Source of the DNA: Candidatus Kuenenia stuttgartensis
GTDB lineage: Bacteria; Pseudomonadota; Alphaproteobacteria; SMXS01
NCBI GenBank assembly: GCA_943329845.2
Contig: CALQFM020000025.1
Location: 1 to 51,449 of the forward strand
Reading direction: 5' to 3'
Length of the DNA stretch: 51,449 nucleotides
The notes below the pieces were generated by a model. That model saw only the letters and a program-made list of their open reading frames with translations, was not told the DNA's origin and made no database searches. Each line of letters opens with the position of its first letter. Position 1 is the first letter of the stretch. Below are positions 1 through 9,778 of this stretch, piece after piece. The position numbers and the translations under genes were made by a program.

Positions 1-120
1 AAAGCCGTGACCGCTGAACAGATGGAGATCGCGCGGCTGAAGGCGGAGCTGTCGCGGGTGCGCATGGAGCGCGACATCCTAAAAAAAGCGGCGGTATACT
101 TCGCGAGGGAGTCGCGGTGA
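1..120 (+). pseudogene. IS3-family transposase OrfA, C-terminal end (cut by window start)
   Basis: Frame 1 is open from the first base and encodes about 39 residues ending in LKKAAVYFARESR. This is the usual C-terminus of the small helix-turn-helix OrfA protein of IS3-family elements, including its leucine-zipper-like LKAELSRVRMERDIL stretch. The N-terminal DNA-binding part lies before the window, so whether the complete gene is intact cannot be judged. Only a stub of OrfB follows, so this copy is not a functional element to its right. Confidence 0.75.
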
Positions 121-191
121 GGTATGCCTTTATCGAGCGACATCGTGGCGCCTGGCCCAGTTTTATGGTCGTGTCCCTGGACGTGGTGTAA
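117..191 (+). pseudogene. IS3-family transposase OrfB, truncated N-terminal stub
   Basis: A GTG overlaps the OrfA stop in a different frame, as in IS3 elements where OrfA and OrfB are joined by programmed frameshifting. It opens a reading frame whose first residues, VRYAFIERHRGAWP, match the typical OrfB N-terminus. Similarity then degenerates and a stop follows after 24 codons. The whole integrase (DDE) domain is missing, so this is a remnant. Identification is from recognisable family sequence only. Confidence 0.6.
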
Positions 192-329
192 CTTGCCGGC
201 GGTAGCAGCGCCGCTCGCGCAGCGCGCCCATCACGGGGCGCCGTAGCGAGTGAGCGGGGCTGCGGTGGTCATCCACGGTCTTCGGTAGGGTTGGGTTTAT
301 GGACTCAAACCTGAACCAAGGAACCGAAG

Positions 330-569
330 ATGACCGACGAGATCATGGCCCTGCGCGGGTTGATGGAGAAGAGCGCCGACGCCGGTATTTTGCGCGAGAT
401 GATCGGCTTCGCCGCCGAGCGACTGATGGAGCTGGAGGTGGGCGGGCTGACCGGGGCCGCTCATGGCGAGAAGAGCCTTGAGCGGGTTGTGCGGCGCAAT
501 GGCTACCGGGATCGCGACTGGGAGACCCGGGCTTACAGCACTGCAACGCGGTATATGGCTTGTAGGTGA
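330..569 (+). pseudogene. IS256-family (mutator-type) transposase, internally deleted
   Basis: The first 70 or so residues (MTDEIMALRGLMEKSADAGI and onward through GYRDRDWETRA) are the standard N-terminus of alphaproteobacterial IS256-family transposases, which are usually about 400 residues. After about position 530 the sequence jumps to what looks like the extreme C-terminus: one frame reads ALQR and the next reads RYMACR then stop, together resembling the ALQRRYM motif near the end of the full protein. About 1 kb including the DDE catalytic core is missing, and a one-base shift lies at the C-terminal fragment. This is a non-functional deletion derivative. Confidence 0.7.
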
Positions 570-1081
570 TGGTGCGGAGTGTCCGGCGTCAAGGGTGACG
601 CCCGCAAGGAGGCCATAGCGTTGTACAACGCTGATCAAGCGCACCCGGTGTGGCTTGTCCCGGCGTTAAGGCACCAAGCCCTCCCACCCCGACGGGATGC
701 GCGCCACTCCCATGGTGGCTGGCGTTCTGCCTCCGGTAAAGCCCACAGGCCCCTGCGCGCGCTGTGCGCCTCCTCTTCCAACACCAGAAGGTCCGGATCA
801 CGGCTATATCGCTTAAGTGATAACCGCAATCCGCTCTTCCTTAGCGCAATCCGTCACAAACGGTTCGGCAGAGGGGAAGCCAGAAAACCCTGGAAATCCG
901 TCACTTTTGGTGACCGAACCTTTTCCGATGAGGTTCGGGTGAAAAGAGACAAAAGCCCTTCAGAGACCGATTTTGGTATTTTCAGCAGTCTCCGAGGTTC
1001 TGTCGCGACCGGTAAAACCTCGCGGAAGCTGGGGATTTTTGCCCCATCAAAGGGCCATCTCATTGATTCGCAATAAGATGT
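570..1081. other. Gene-free stretch with mobile-element debris and a hairpin
   Basis: I find no reading frame with a recognisable product here. The open frames have no plausible start site or family signature. The left part directly follows the deleted IS256-type transposase and may include its terminal sequence. An inverted repeat at 914-921 and 931-938 (CCGAACCT / AGGTTCGG, 9-nt loop), with partly complementary CTTTT/AAAAG flanks, is the clearest structure. It is not followed by a T tract on either strand. Confidence 0.5.
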
Positions 1082-1173
<92 letters not shown>

Positions 1174-1255
1174 TGGGGTAGGCTTGTCTCGATGCGGCGG
1201 GAAACTAGCGTCACGGACGGGTAATGTAAATGCCCGCGTTGGCCGCCTGCTCGTA

Positions 1256-1283
1256 TTGACTTGAAAAGCCGAATCGCTATAGT
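1256..1283 (+). promoter_or_regulatory. Sigma-70-type promoter of rplU-rpmA
   Basis: TTGACT at 1256-1261 and TATAGT at 1278-1283 are separated by 16 bp, a near-consensus housekeeping promoter. It would start transcription near 1290 and give a leader of about 70 nt before rplU. Confidence 0.7.
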
Positions 1284-1293
1284 GCGCGCTCTT

Positions 1294-1345
1294 CCGAAGG
1301 GGTCCGCCCCATCGGACACGGAATCCATGCACGGGGTTCGCCCCG
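1294..1345 (+). promoter_or_regulatory. rplU leader with two GC-rich tetraloop hairpins
   Basis: The leader contains CCGA-A-GGGG-TCCG-CCCC-A-TCGG (1294-1315, one A/A mismatch) and then CGGGG-TTCG-CCCCG (1332-1345 region, UUCG tetraloop). Both lie between the predicted transcription start and the rplU start codon. Such structure is compatible with ribosomal-protein leader control but no specific ligand can be read from sequence. Confidence 0.45.
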
Positions 1346-1361
1346 CGGAAAGAGACGAGAA

Positions 1362-1676
1362 ATGTTCGCAGTAATCAAGACGGGCGGCAAGCAGTACCGG
1401 GTCGCCGCCGGCGACGTGATCAAGGTCGAGAAGCTGGAAGCCGAAGCCGGCGCCACGCTGACCTTCTCCGACGTGCTGGCGACGGGCGAGGGCGACAACG
1501 TCACCATCGGCGCTCCGCTGGTCGACGGCGCGTCGGTCACCGCCGAGGTGCTCGAGCAGACCCGCGCCAAGAAGATCATCATCTTCAAGAAGAAGCGCCG
1601 CCAGAATTACCGCCGCAAGAACGGCCACCGCCAGCACCTGACCGTGCTGCGCATCACCGGCGTTTCCGCCGCCTAA
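1362..1676 (+). CDS. rplU: 50S ribosomal protein L21
   Basis: This 104-residue protein is the normal length for bacterial L21 (bL21). It begins [20 protein letters not shown], the highly conserved N-terminus, and has the basic segment [21 protein letters not shown] near the C-terminus that contacts 23S rRNA. L21 is a large-subunit protein that binds domain I of 23S rRNA with L20. rpmA follows 17 bp downstream, the conserved rplU-rpmA pair, and obgE comes next as in most bacteria. A strong promoter and structured leader precede it. Confidence 0.98.
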   Translation: MFAVIKTGGKQYRVAAGDVIKVEKLEAEAGATLTFSDVLATGEGDNVTIGAPLVDGASVTAEVLEQTRAKKIIIFKKKRRQNYRRKNGHRQHLTVLRITGVSAA

Positions 1677-1693
1677 GCTGAGGAGCACGACCC

Positions 1694-1951
1694 ATGGCAC
1701 ATAAGAAAGCAGGCGGCAGCTCGCGCAACGGTCGCGATACCGCCGGTCGCCGTCTCGGCGTCAAGAAGTTCGGCAGCGAAGCCGTCATCCCGGGCAACAT
1801 CATCATCCGCCAGCGCGGCACCAAGTGGCACCCCGGCGAGAACGTCGGCATGGGCAAGGATCACACCCTGTTCGCGCTGGTCCCGGGCAAGGTGAAGTTC
1901 TACGTCGCCCGCGACGACCGTCAGTACGTGAAGGTCGAGCCGACGATCTGA
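1694..1951 (+). CDS. rpmA: 50S ribosomal protein L27
   Basis: The 85-residue product begins [20 protein letters not shown], the signature of bacterial L27 (bL27). Its flexible N-terminal arm reaches the peptidyl-transferase centre and stabilises tRNA. The start directly gives the Ala-His-Lys-Lys arm, so no N-terminal cleavage motif of the Firmicutes type is present. It is co-transcribed with rplU and is followed by a strong intrinsic terminator, which separates the ribosomal pair from the obgE run. Confidence 0.98.
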   Translation: MAHKKAGGSSRNGRDTAGRRLGVKKFGSEAVIPGNIIIRQRGTKWHPGENVGMGKDHTLFALVPGKVKFYVARDDRQYVKVEPTI

Positions 1952-1976
1952 ATATCGACACATGGTTGTCCGACCG

Positions 1977-2006
1977 AAGGGGAATGGATGACCATTCCCC
2001 TTTTTT
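1977..2006 (+). terminator. Intrinsic terminator after rpmA
   Basis: A perfect 9-bp stem, GGGGAATGG (1979-1987) with CCATTCCCC (1992-2000), encloses the loop ATGA and is followed by six T (2001-2006). This is a textbook rho-independent terminator. Confidence 0.93.
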
Positions 2007-2030
2007 CGTATCGGCTCCGGACCCATCTGA

Positions 2031-3080
<1,050 letters not shown>

Positions 3081-3081
3081 G

Positions 3082-4221
3082 ATGGCCGCCATGCAGTACG
3101 ATTTTGCCGGCGCGCGGCGCATCGTCATCAAGATCGGCTCGGCCACCCTGGTCGACCGGCGCACGGGCCTGCGCCGCGGCTGGCTGGCGTCGCTGGCCGA
3201 GGACATCATCGCGCTGAGGGCGCGCGGCACCCAGGTGATCATCGTGTCATCGGGCGCGGTGGCGCTGGGATCGCCTCACCTGGGCCCCGAGTTCAACCGG
3301 GCCCGCCTTGCCGACAGCCAGGCCGCCGCCGCCGTGGGACAGATCAAGCTGGCGCACGCCTACCAGGAAACCATGGCGCGGCATGACATCACCGTGGCCC
3401 AGATCCTGCTGACCCTGGACGACACCGAGGTGCGACGCCGCTACCTCAACGCCCGAGACACCATCGAGGCGCTGGTGCATCTGGGCGCCCTGCCCGTCAT
3501 CAACGAGAACGACACGGTGGCGACCACCGAACTGCGCTACGGCGACAACGACCGTCTGGCGGCGCGCGTGGCGCAGATGATCTCGGCCGACTGCCTGGTC
3601 ATCCTGTCCGACGTGGACGGCCTCTATTCGGCCGATCCGGGGATCGATCTCGATGCCACCATGCTGAGGCATATCCCGCGCATCACCCCCGAAATCGAGG
3701 AGATGGCGGGCGACACCAAGGCCGACGGCGTCGGCCGGGGCGGCATGGTCACCAAGATGGCCGCCGCCAAGATCGCCGTGCCGTCGGGTTGCCATGTGCT
3801 GATCGTCAATGGCGGGCCGGACCATCCCATCGGCCGCTACCGCGACACCGGCAACGGCACCTGGTTCGAGGCCCACGAGGCGCCGCTGACCGTGCGCAAG
3901 CAGTGGATCGCGGGCACCTTGCGGCCGACCTCGGTGCTGACCATCGATGCGGGCGCCGAGGATGCGTTGCGCCAGGGCAAGAGCCTGCTGGCGGCAGGCG
4001 TCACCGACATCAGGGGCGTGTTCGAGCGCGGCGACACGGTGACCGTGCAGGGCGGCGACGGCCGCGATCTGGCGCGCGGCCTTGTCGCCTATTCAAGCGA
4101 CGAGGCGCGCCGTATCATGGGCCGGCGCAGCGCGGCCATCGAGGAACTGCTGGGTTACAAGGGACGCGGGCCGCTGATCCACCGGGATCATCTGGTGCTG
4201 CTGCAGGAGACAAGGTCATGA
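3082..4221 (+). CDS. proB: Glutamate 5-kinase
   Basis: ProB phosphorylates glutamate in the first step of proline synthesis. From the ATG at 3082 the protein is 379 residues. An ATG at 3058 inside obgE and another at 3091 are also in frame. I prefer 3082 because it lies directly after the obgE stop. The amino-acid kinase domain shows [11 protein letters not shown] near the N-terminus, [16 protein letters not shown] and the ATP-site segment [16 protein letters not shown] domain occupies roughly the last 100 residues, the usual bacterial arrangement. Its stop overlaps the proA start (ATGA), so the two are translationally coupled. Confidence 0.95.
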   Translation: MAAMQYDFAGARRIVIKIGSATLVDRRTGLRRGWLASLAEDIIALRARGTQVIIVSSGAVALGSPHLGPEFNRARLADSQAAAAVGQIKLAHAYQETMARHDITVAQILLTLDDTEVRRRYLNARDTIEALVHLGALPVINENDTVATTELRYGDNDRLAARVAQMISADCLVILSDVDGLYSADPGIDLDATMLRHIPRITPEIEEMAGDTKADGVGRGGMVTKMAAAKIAVPSGCHVLIVNGGPDHPIGRYRDTGNGTWFEAHEAPLTVRKQWIAGTLRPTSVLTIDAGAEDALRQGKSLLAAGVTDIRGVFERGDTVTVQGGDGRDLARGLVAYSSDEARRIMGRRSAAIEELLGYKGRGPLIHRDHLVLLQETRS

Positions 4222-5504
4222 GCGTCGCCGGAATGCGCAGGCAGGACAGCGAGATCGACACCGTCATGCAGGCGATCGGCACGGCGGCGAAGGAAGCCGC
4301 CCGCCAGCTCGCCACCGTCCCGACCGAGAAGAAGAACGCGGCGCTGCGCTTCGCCGCCCAGGCCGTGCGCGCCCGCTCGGCGGAGATCCTCGCGGCCAAT
4401 GCCAGGGACCTGGCGTCGGCGAAGGAGCGGGGTCTGGGCAAGGCGCTGCTCGACCGGCTGACGCTCAATCCCGACCGCATCGAAGGCATGGCCAAGGGCC
4501 TCGACGAGGTGGCGGCGCTGGCCGATCCGGTCGGCGAGACCATCGCCGAATGGGACCGGCCCAACGGCCTGCACATCGCCCGCGTGCGCCAGCCGCTGGG
4601 CGTTATCGGCATCATCTACGAATCCCGTCCCAACGTGACCGCCGACGCGGGCGCGCTGGCGCTGAAGGCGGGCAACGCCGCCATCCTGCGCGGCGGCAGC
4701 GAGGCCGTGAACTCCAACCGGGCGATCATGGCGTGCCTCGACGAAGGCCTGGCGAAGGCCGAGATGCCCGCCGCATCGATCCAGCTCGTGCCCACCCAGG
4801 ACCGCGAAGCCGTCGGCATCATGCTCGGCATGGCCGGCACCATCGACGTCATCGTGCCGCGCGGCGGCCGCTCGCTGGTCGAGCGGGTGCAGAACGAGGC
4901 GCGCGTGCCGGTATTCGCCCATCTCGACGGCATCTGCCACACCTATGTCCACAGCGCCGCCGATCCCGACATGGCGCGCAGCATCGTGGTCAACGCCAAG
5001 ATGCGCCGCACCGGCGTCTGCGGCGCCACCGAGTGCCTGCTGATCGACCGGGCGGTGCTCGGCACTCACCTGAAGCCCATCGTCGACGATCTGCTCGCCA
5101 GGGGCTGCGAGGTGCGCGGCGACGCCGAGGCGCGCAAGGCCGATCCGCGCATGCTGGCCGCCACCGACGCCGACTGGGGCGTGGAGTTCCTCGACGCCAT
5201 CATCGCCGTGCGAACGGTCGGCGGGCTGCAGGAGGCCATGGACCACATCGCCCGCTACGGATCGAGCCACACCGAGGCGATCATCACCGGTGACGCGGCG
5301 GCCGCCGCCAGATTTCTCAACGAGGTTGGCTCTGCCATCGTGCTGCACAATGCCTCGACCCAGTTCGCCGACGGCGGCGAGTTCGGCATGGGCGCCGAGA
5401 TCGGCATCTCGACCGGCAAGATGCACGCGCGCGGGCCGGTCGGCGTCGAGCAGCTCACCACCTTCAAATATGTGGTCAAGGGTGACGGCCAGATCCGTCC
5501 CTGA
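4218..5504 (+). CDS. proA: Gamma-glutamyl phosphate reductase
   Basis: ProA reduces gamma-glutamyl phosphate to glutamate semialdehyde with NADPH, the second step of proline synthesis. The frame is open far upstream into proB, but the ATG at 4218, which overlaps the proB stop, gives 428 residues, close to the family length. The aldehyde-dehydrogenase-like fold is evident from [15 protein letters not shown] and [17 protein letters not shown]. The catalytic Cys lies in [14 protein letters not shown]. The proB-proA pair sits between obgE and nadD, the usual alphaproteobacterial order. Confidence 0.96.
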   Translation: MSVAGMRRQDSEIDTVMQAIGTAAKEAARQLATVPTEKKNAALRFAAQAVRARSAEILAANARDLASAKERGLGKALLDRLTLNPDRIEGMAKGLDEVAALADPVGETIAEWDRPNGLHIARVRQPLGVIGIIYESRPNVTADAGALALKAGNAAILRGGSEAVNSNRAIMACLDEGLAKAEMPAASIQLVPTQDREAVGIMLGMAGTIDVIVPRGGRSLVERVQNEARVPVFAHLDGICHTYVHSAADPDMARSIVVNAKMRRTGVCGATECLLIDRAVLGTHLKPIVDDLLARGCEVRGDAEARKADPRMLAATDADWGVEFLDAIIAVRTVGGLQEAMDHIARYGSSHTEAIITGDAAAAARFLNEVGSAIVLHNASTQFADGGEFGMGAEIGISTGKMHARGPVGVEQLTTFKYVVKGDGQIRP

Positions 5505-6132
5505 ACCGCACCCCATCAACCCGCTGTCGCCCATCTGGAAGGGGCGCAGGATCGGGCTGCTGGGCGGCTCGTTCAACCCGGCGCACCGGGCGCACCTGCT
5601 GGTGAGCCAGACCGCGATCAACCGGCTGGGCCTCGACGAGGTGTGGTGGCTGGTGTCGCCGCAGAACCCGCTGAAATCATCCGAGGACATGGCGCCGCAG
5701 GCCGAAAGGCTGGCCGAGGCGCGGCGCGTGGCGGCCGGACAACGCATCCGGCCCACCGACATCGAATCGGCGCTCGGCACCCGATTCACCGTCGATACCC
5801 TGGCCGCGCTGCGCCGCCGCTTCCCGCTGACCAAGTTCGTCTGGCTGATGGGAGCCGATAATTTACAGCAGGTTACGCGCTGGAAACGGTGGCCGGACAT
5901 CTTTCGGCTCACTCCGGTTGCGATTTTCGGCCGGCCAAACTATTCTTTGTCGGCAATGTCCAGCACGGCGGCGAAAAGATTCGGCACGCGGCGCATCCCG
6001 GTGGATCGTGCGCGCGATCTGGCGGGGATGGTTCCCCCGGCATGGACCTTCATCCATTTGAGGCACGAACCCACCTCGGCGACCGCGATCCGCGCGGCCC
6101 GGCGTGCCCACAACAGGAGCAGTGTAGATTAG
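5482..6132 (+). CDS. nadD: Nicotinate-nucleotide adenylyltransferase
   Basis: NadD adenylates nicotinate mononucleotide in NAD synthesis. I choose the GTG at 5482, inside the 3' end of proA, which gives 216 residues. An in-frame ATG at 5470 is a close alternative and neither has a strong ribosome-binding site. The nucleotidyltransferase core starts [15 protein letters not shown]. The family HxGH signature here reads HRAH (His35 to His38), with Ala for Gly. The C-terminal SATAIR stands in for the ISxTxxR motif. The stop overlaps the proposed rsfS start. Confidence 0.92.
   Translation: MTARSVPEPHPINPLSPIWKGRRIGLLGGSFNPAHRAHLLVSQTAINRLGLDEVWWLVSPQNPLKSSEDMAPQAERLAEARRVAAGQRIRPTDIESALGTRFTVDTLAALRRRFPLTKFVWLMGADNLQQVTRWKRWPDIFRLTPVAIFGRPNYSLSAMSSTAAKRFGTRRIPVDRARDLAGMVPPAWTFIHLRHEPTSATAIRAARRAHNRSSVD
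6115..6119 (+). promoter_or_regulatory. Ribosome-binding site AGGAG deciding the rsfS start
   Basis: AGGAG lies 8 nt before an ATT at 6128, an ideal spacing. No ATG, GTG or TTG occurs in the rsfS frame between the upstream stop at 6125-6127 and the conserved core, so this site points to AUU initiation. Confidence 0.6.
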
Positions 6133-6499
6133 TACACAGCAACGCCCGACTTCCACGGACCCGCTACTTTCGCTGATCCAGAAGTCCCTCGATGACGACC
6201 AGGCATCCGAAGTCGTCACCATCGATCTCCGAGGCAAGACCAGTCTGGCCGACTACATGCTGATCGCCACGGGGCGCTCGGCCCGCCACGTCACGGCCGT
6301 CGCCGAGCACCTGGGCGAGAGCCTGCGCGCCAGCGGCCACAAGCATTTCCAGATCGAGGGCCTGCCGGCCGCCGACTGGGTGCTGATCGACGCCGGCGAC
6401 GTGATCGTGCACCTGTTCCGCCCGGAGGTCCGTTCGTTCTACAATCTGGAAAAGATGTGGTCGCCCGCGTTGATCGACGAGCTCGAGACTGCGTCCTAG
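6128..6499 (+). CDS. rsfS: Ribosomal silencing factor RsfS, apparent AUU start
   Basis: RsfS (Iojap/YbeB/DUF143) binds L14 and blocks subunit joining when nutrients are scarce. The conserved core reads LIQKSLDDDQASEVVTIDLRG then TSLADYMLIATGRSARHV and ends with VIVHLFRPEVRSFYNLEKMW. The first in-frame ATG (6257) would remove the first third of the fold. The frame opens only after a stop at 6125-6127 and the only well-placed start is ATT at 6128, preceded by AGGAG, giving 123 residues, a normal length. A CTG at 6173 is the weaker alternative. It lies between nadD and rlmH, its usual neighbours. Confidence 0.9.
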   Translation: MSTQQRPTSTDPLLSLIQKSLDDDQASEVVTIDLRGKTSLADYMLIATGRSARHVTAVAEHLGESLRASGHKHFQIEGLPAADWVLIDAGDVIVHLFRPEVRSFYNLEKMWSPALIDELETAS

Positions 6500-6505
6500 G
6501 CACTC

Positions 6506-6967
6506 ATGAACCTGGCCATCCTCGCGGTCGGCCGTGCCAAGCCGGGCGCGGAGCGCGATCTGTTCGAGGATTACCGCAAGCGCCTGCCCTGGAAGCTCGA
6601 CATGATCGAGGTCGAGGAAAAGCGCCCGCTGGACGCCGCCACCCTGCGCGATCGTGAAGCCGCCCTGCTGCTGGCCAAGGTGCCCGACGGCGCGCTGGTC
6701 GTCGCCCTCGACCAGCGCGGACAGGCGGTCACCAGCGAAGTCCTGTCACAGAAGATGACGGCCTGGCGCGACGCCGGGAAATCCCGCGTCTGCTTCCTGA
6801 TCGGCGGCGCGACCGGGCACGGCGACGCGGTGCGCGAACGGGCGGATTTCCTGTTTTCATTGGGCAATTTGACATGGCCGCACATGCTGGTTCGCGCTAT
6901 GTTGGCCGAGCAATTGTACCGGGCCTGGAGCATATCGGCGAACCACCCCTACCACCGGGCCGGCTGA
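6506..6967 (+). CDS. rlmH: 23S rRNA (pseudouridine1915-N3)-methyltransferase RlmH
   Basis: RlmH is a small SPOUT-class methyltransferase that modifies pseudouridine 1915 in helix 69 of 23S rRNA on the assembled 70S ribosome. The 153-residue length is normal. The knotted AdoMet site is visible as CFLIGGATGHG, followed by LTWPHMLVRAMLAEQLYRAW and the C-terminal HPYHRAG. The gene follows rsfS by 6 bp and, with nadD and rsfS, forms the conserved nadD-rsfS-rlmH cluster. Start ATG at 6506 gives the canonical MNLAILAVG N-terminus. Confidence 0.96.
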   Translation: MNLAILAVGRAKPGAERDLFEDYRKRLPWKLDMIEVEEKRPLDAATLRDREAALLLAKVPDGALVVALDQRGQAVTSEVLSQKMTAWRDAGKSRVCFLIGGATGHGDAVRERADFLFSLGNLTWPHMLVRAMLAEQLYRAWSISANHPYHRAG

Positions 6968-7003
6968 CGCCTATTTACGGTAACAACGATCCTAGAAAGA
7001 CCG

Positions 7004-8578
7004 ATGACCGAAACGACCCCTCCTGCTAACCGGCGGCCGCGTCCCGCCGTTCTGTGCATCCTGGACGGCTGGGGCCACCGGACCGAACGCGAGAACAACG
7101 CGTTCCTGCTGGCGCGCACGCCCAACCTGACCCGGCTGTTCGCGACCGAACCGCACGCCCTGCTCGATACCTCGGGGCAGGCGGTGGGCCTGCCCGACGG
7201 CCAGATGGGCAATTCGGAAGTGGGCCACATGAACCTGGGCGGCGGCCGGGTGCTGGTGCAGGATCTGCCGAAGATCGACGTCGCCATCCTGAACGGCTCG
7301 CTGGCGCGCAACCAGCTGCTTGTGGACGGCATCGCGAAGGTCAAGGCATCGGGCGGCGCGTTCCACGTCATGGGCCTGCTGTCGCCGGGCGGCGTCCATT
7401 CCCACCAGGACCATCTGGTGGCGCTGGCGAAAATCATCAGCGAGGCGGGCGTGCCCGTGGTGCTGCACGGCTTCCTTGACGGCCGCGACACGCCGCCGTC
7501 AAGCGGGCGGGGGTTCGCCGCCGAGGTCGAGGCCGCCATCGCGCCGCTGGGCAAGGTGTCGTTCGGCACCGTCGGCGGCCGGTTCTACGCCATGGACCGC
7601 GACAAGCGCTGGGACCGGGTCGAGAAGGCCTACGCGGCGCTGGTACGCGGCGAAGGCGAGCGGGCGGCCACGGCGGACGCGGCCATCGCCGCCAGCTATG
7701 ACGCCGGCGTGACCGACGAGTTCATGCTGCCGGCCGCCATCGGCCCCTATGCGGGCATGAACGACGGCGACGGCCTGATCATGGCCAATTTCCGCGCCGA
7801 CCGGGCCCGCGAGATCCTCACCGCGCTGGTCGATCCGGCGTTCGACGGCTTCGACCGGCATCCGCTGGTGCACTTCGCCTCGGTGCTGGGCATGGTGGAA
7901 TATTCCTCGGCGCTCAGTGCCTTCGTGCCGGCCCTGTTCCCCGCCGAGAAGGTGGCGAACACACTGGGCGAGGTTGTTTCCCGGGCCGGGCTGAAGCAGC
8001 TGCGCATCGCCGAGACCGAGAAATATGCCCACGTCACTTTCTTCTTCAACGGCGGCGAGGAAGCGGTGTTCGAAAACGAGGACCGCATCCTGGTCCCGTC
8101 GCCCAAGGTCGCCACCTACGACCTGCAGCCCGAGATGTCGGCCGGCGAAGTCACCGACCGGCTGGTCGAGGCCATTGCCTCGGACAAGTACGACCTGATC
8201 GTCGTCAACTTCGCCAACCCGGACATGGTCGGCCACACCGGCATCCTGTCCGCCGCCATCAAGGCCATGGAGGCGGTCGACACCGCCGTCGGCCGGCTGG
8301 ACGCGGCGGTGCGTGCCAGGGGCGGCGTGCTGCTGATCACCGCCGACCACGGCAACCTGGAGATGATGACCGATCCTGACAGTGGCGAGGCCTTCACCCA
8401 GCACACCACCTTCCAGGTGCCGGTGCTGCTGGCAGGTGCCGGCAACGTGGCGCTGCATGACGGCGTGCTCGCCGACGTGGCCCCCACCATGCTGGCGCTG
8501 ATGGGCCTGAAGCAACCCGCCGAGATGACCGGCCGGCCTCTTGTCTCGGTTCCGCGGGAGGCCCGTGCGCGCGCCTGA
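7004..8578 (+). CDS. gpmI: 2,3-bisphosphoglycerate-independent phosphoglycerate mutase
   Basis: This 524-residue enzyme interconverts 3- and 2-phosphoglycerate in glycolysis and gluconeogenesis using Mn ions. Metal ligand Asp21 lies in LCILDGWG and the phosphorylated Ser71 in GNSEVGH. The second half carries ADHGNLE, a metal-binding motif of the alkaline phosphatase superfamily. Length matches the family. It follows rlmH by 36 bp and its end overlaps the start of the envC-like gene by 14 bp. This rlmH-gpmI-envC-ctpA order is widespread in Alphaproteobacteria. Confidence 0.97.
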   Translation: MTETTPPANRRPRPAVLCILDGWGHRTERENNAFLLARTPNLTRLFATEPHALLDTSGQAVGLPDGQMGNSEVGHMNLGGGRVLVQDLPKIDVAILNGSLARNQLLVDGIAKVKASGGAFHVMGLLSPGGVHSHQDHLVALAKIISEAGVPVVLHGFLDGRDTPPSSGRGFAAEVEAAIAPLGKVSFGTVGGRFYAMDRDKRWDRVEKAYAALVRGEGERAATADAAIAASYDAGVTDEFMLPAAIGPYAGMNDGDGLIMANFRADRAREILTALVDPAFDGFDRHPLVHFASVLGMVEYSSALSAFVPALFPAEKVANTLGEVVSRAGLKQLRIAETEKYAHVTFFFNGGEEAVFENEDRILVPSPKVATYDLQPEMSAGEVTDRLVEAIASDKYDLIVVNFANPDMVGHTGILSAAIKAMEAVDTAVGRLDAAVRARGGVLLITADHGNLEMMTDPDSGEAFTQHTTFQVPVLLAGAGNVALHDGVLADVAPTMLALMGLKQPAEMTGRPLVSVPREARARA

Positions 8579-9761
8579 CATCGCCCGCGCCGCCGGCCTC
8601 GCGGCCGTCATGACGCTCGCCGCGTCAACGGCGGCGTTTGCCGCCAGGGACCAGGCCGGCGCCCAGGACCAGCTCAAATCCATCAAGCAGGAGATCGGCG
8701 AGGCCGCCGCCAGGAAGAAGCAGCTCGAGCAGCAGGCCGCCGCCCTCCGGCTGGAGGAAAAGAAGCTGTCCTCCGCCCTGGTCGAGGCCGCCGCCCGGAC
8801 CCGCGCCCACGAAGCGCGCATCCAGAAACTCGAGGACGATCTCGCCAGGCTGAAGGCACAGGAAGCCGAGGCCGCCGAGACCCTGCGCCGGAAATCCAAC
8901 GACCTGGCCTCGTCGCTCGCCGCCATGCAGCGCCTGTCGCGCCAGCCGACCGCGGCGCTGGTGCTGCGCCCGGCCAGCGTCGAGGACACCGCCCGCACCG
9001 CCATCGTGCTCGACCGGGTGCGTGACGCCCTGCTCGGCCAGGCGGCCGATTTGCGCCACCGCATGGCCGAGCTGCACACATTGCGCGGCGACATCGAGGT
9101 CCAGCAGGCCGCGCTGAAAACCGAGCTTGAGGAGCTTTCCGCCCGCCAGCAGGACGTGGACCGGCTGCTGGGCGAGAAGAAGGCCAACCGCGCGGCTACC
9201 GAGAGCCAGGCGCAGAAGGAAGCCGAGCGCGCCCGCAAGCTCGCCAAGGACGCCAAGTCCATCGAGGCACTGCTGAAAAAGCTCGAGGAAGAAGCCCGCA
9301 AGGAGCGCGAGCGCCAGAAGGCGCTGAAGCAGAAGCCGCCGGAAGGCCCGTCCTTCTCCGGCGCCGAGGGCAAGCTGCCGCTGCCGGTGCAGGGCAAGAT
9401 CATCCGCCGCTTCCAGGAGCGGGACGACCTCACCAACCGTGAATCCAACGGCATCTTCGTCGAAGCGCGCGCCGCCTCGCAGGTGATCGCGCCCCATGAC
9501 GGCAAGGTGGTGTTCGCCGGTCCGTTCCGCGACTATGGCCAGCTATTGATCATCGATCACGGCGAGGGATATCATACGCTCCTCGCGGGAATGGGCCACA
9601 TCGACGCCACCGTGTCGCAGTGGGTCCTCGCCGGCGAACCCGTTGGACAGATGGGACCCGAACGCGCGGGATCTGCGCGTGACTCCAAACCCAGACTATA
9701 TATTGAATTGCGGCGCAACGGCCGCTCGATAAACCCGCTGCCATGGCTGGCGGGGCGGTGA
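8565..9761 (+). CDS. EnvC-like murein hydrolase activator (degenerate LytM domain)
   Basis: The GTG at 8565, preceded by GGGAGG and overlapping the gpmI end, gives 398 residues with a signal peptide (about residues 1-26, ending AFAA). A TTG at 8541 is also in frame. A long Glu/Lys/Ala-rich coiled coil follows to about residue 260, then a C-terminal LytM/M23 domain. The zinc-ligand motifs of active M23 peptidases are not preserved (GIFVEARA replaces HxGxD and the usual HxH is absent), as in E. coli EnvC. So it probably activates periplasmic amidases during cell separation rather than cutting peptidoglycan. The ctpA gene follows closely. Confidence 0.88.
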   Translation: MRAPDIARAAGLAAVMTLAASTAAFAARDQAGAQDQLKSIKQEIGEAAARKKQLEQQAAALRLEEKKLSSALVEAAARTRAHEARIQKLEDDLARLKAQEAEAAETLRRKSNDLASSLAAMQRLSRQPTAALVLRPASVEDTARTAIVLDRVRDALLGQAADLRHRMAELHTLRGDIEVQQAALKTELEELSARQQDVDRLLGEKKANRAATESQAQKEAERARKLAKDAKSIEALLKKLEEEARKERERQKALKQKPPEGPSFSGAEGKLPLPVQGKIIRRFQERDDLTNRESNGIFVEARAASQVIAPHDGKVVFAGPFRDYGQLLIIDHGEGYHTLLAGMGHIDATVSQWVLAGEPVGQMGPERAGSARDSKPRLYIELRRNGRSINPLPWLAGR

Positions 9762-9778
9762 TCAAGAAAGGTGTGTGG

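Noticed and set aside
914-938. Hairpin as a transcription terminator for tRNA-Ser
   Set aside because: The stem is good but no T tract follows on either strand and it is about 150 bp from the tRNA end.
579-1076. A 165-codon frame next to the IS256 remnant
   Set aside because: No ribosome-binding site, no family similarity and position in IS debris; treated as non-coding.
9743-9778. Upstream ATG of ctpA
   Set aside because: It would put 12 extra residues before the signal peptide, and the ATG at 9779 has a better ribosome-binding site.
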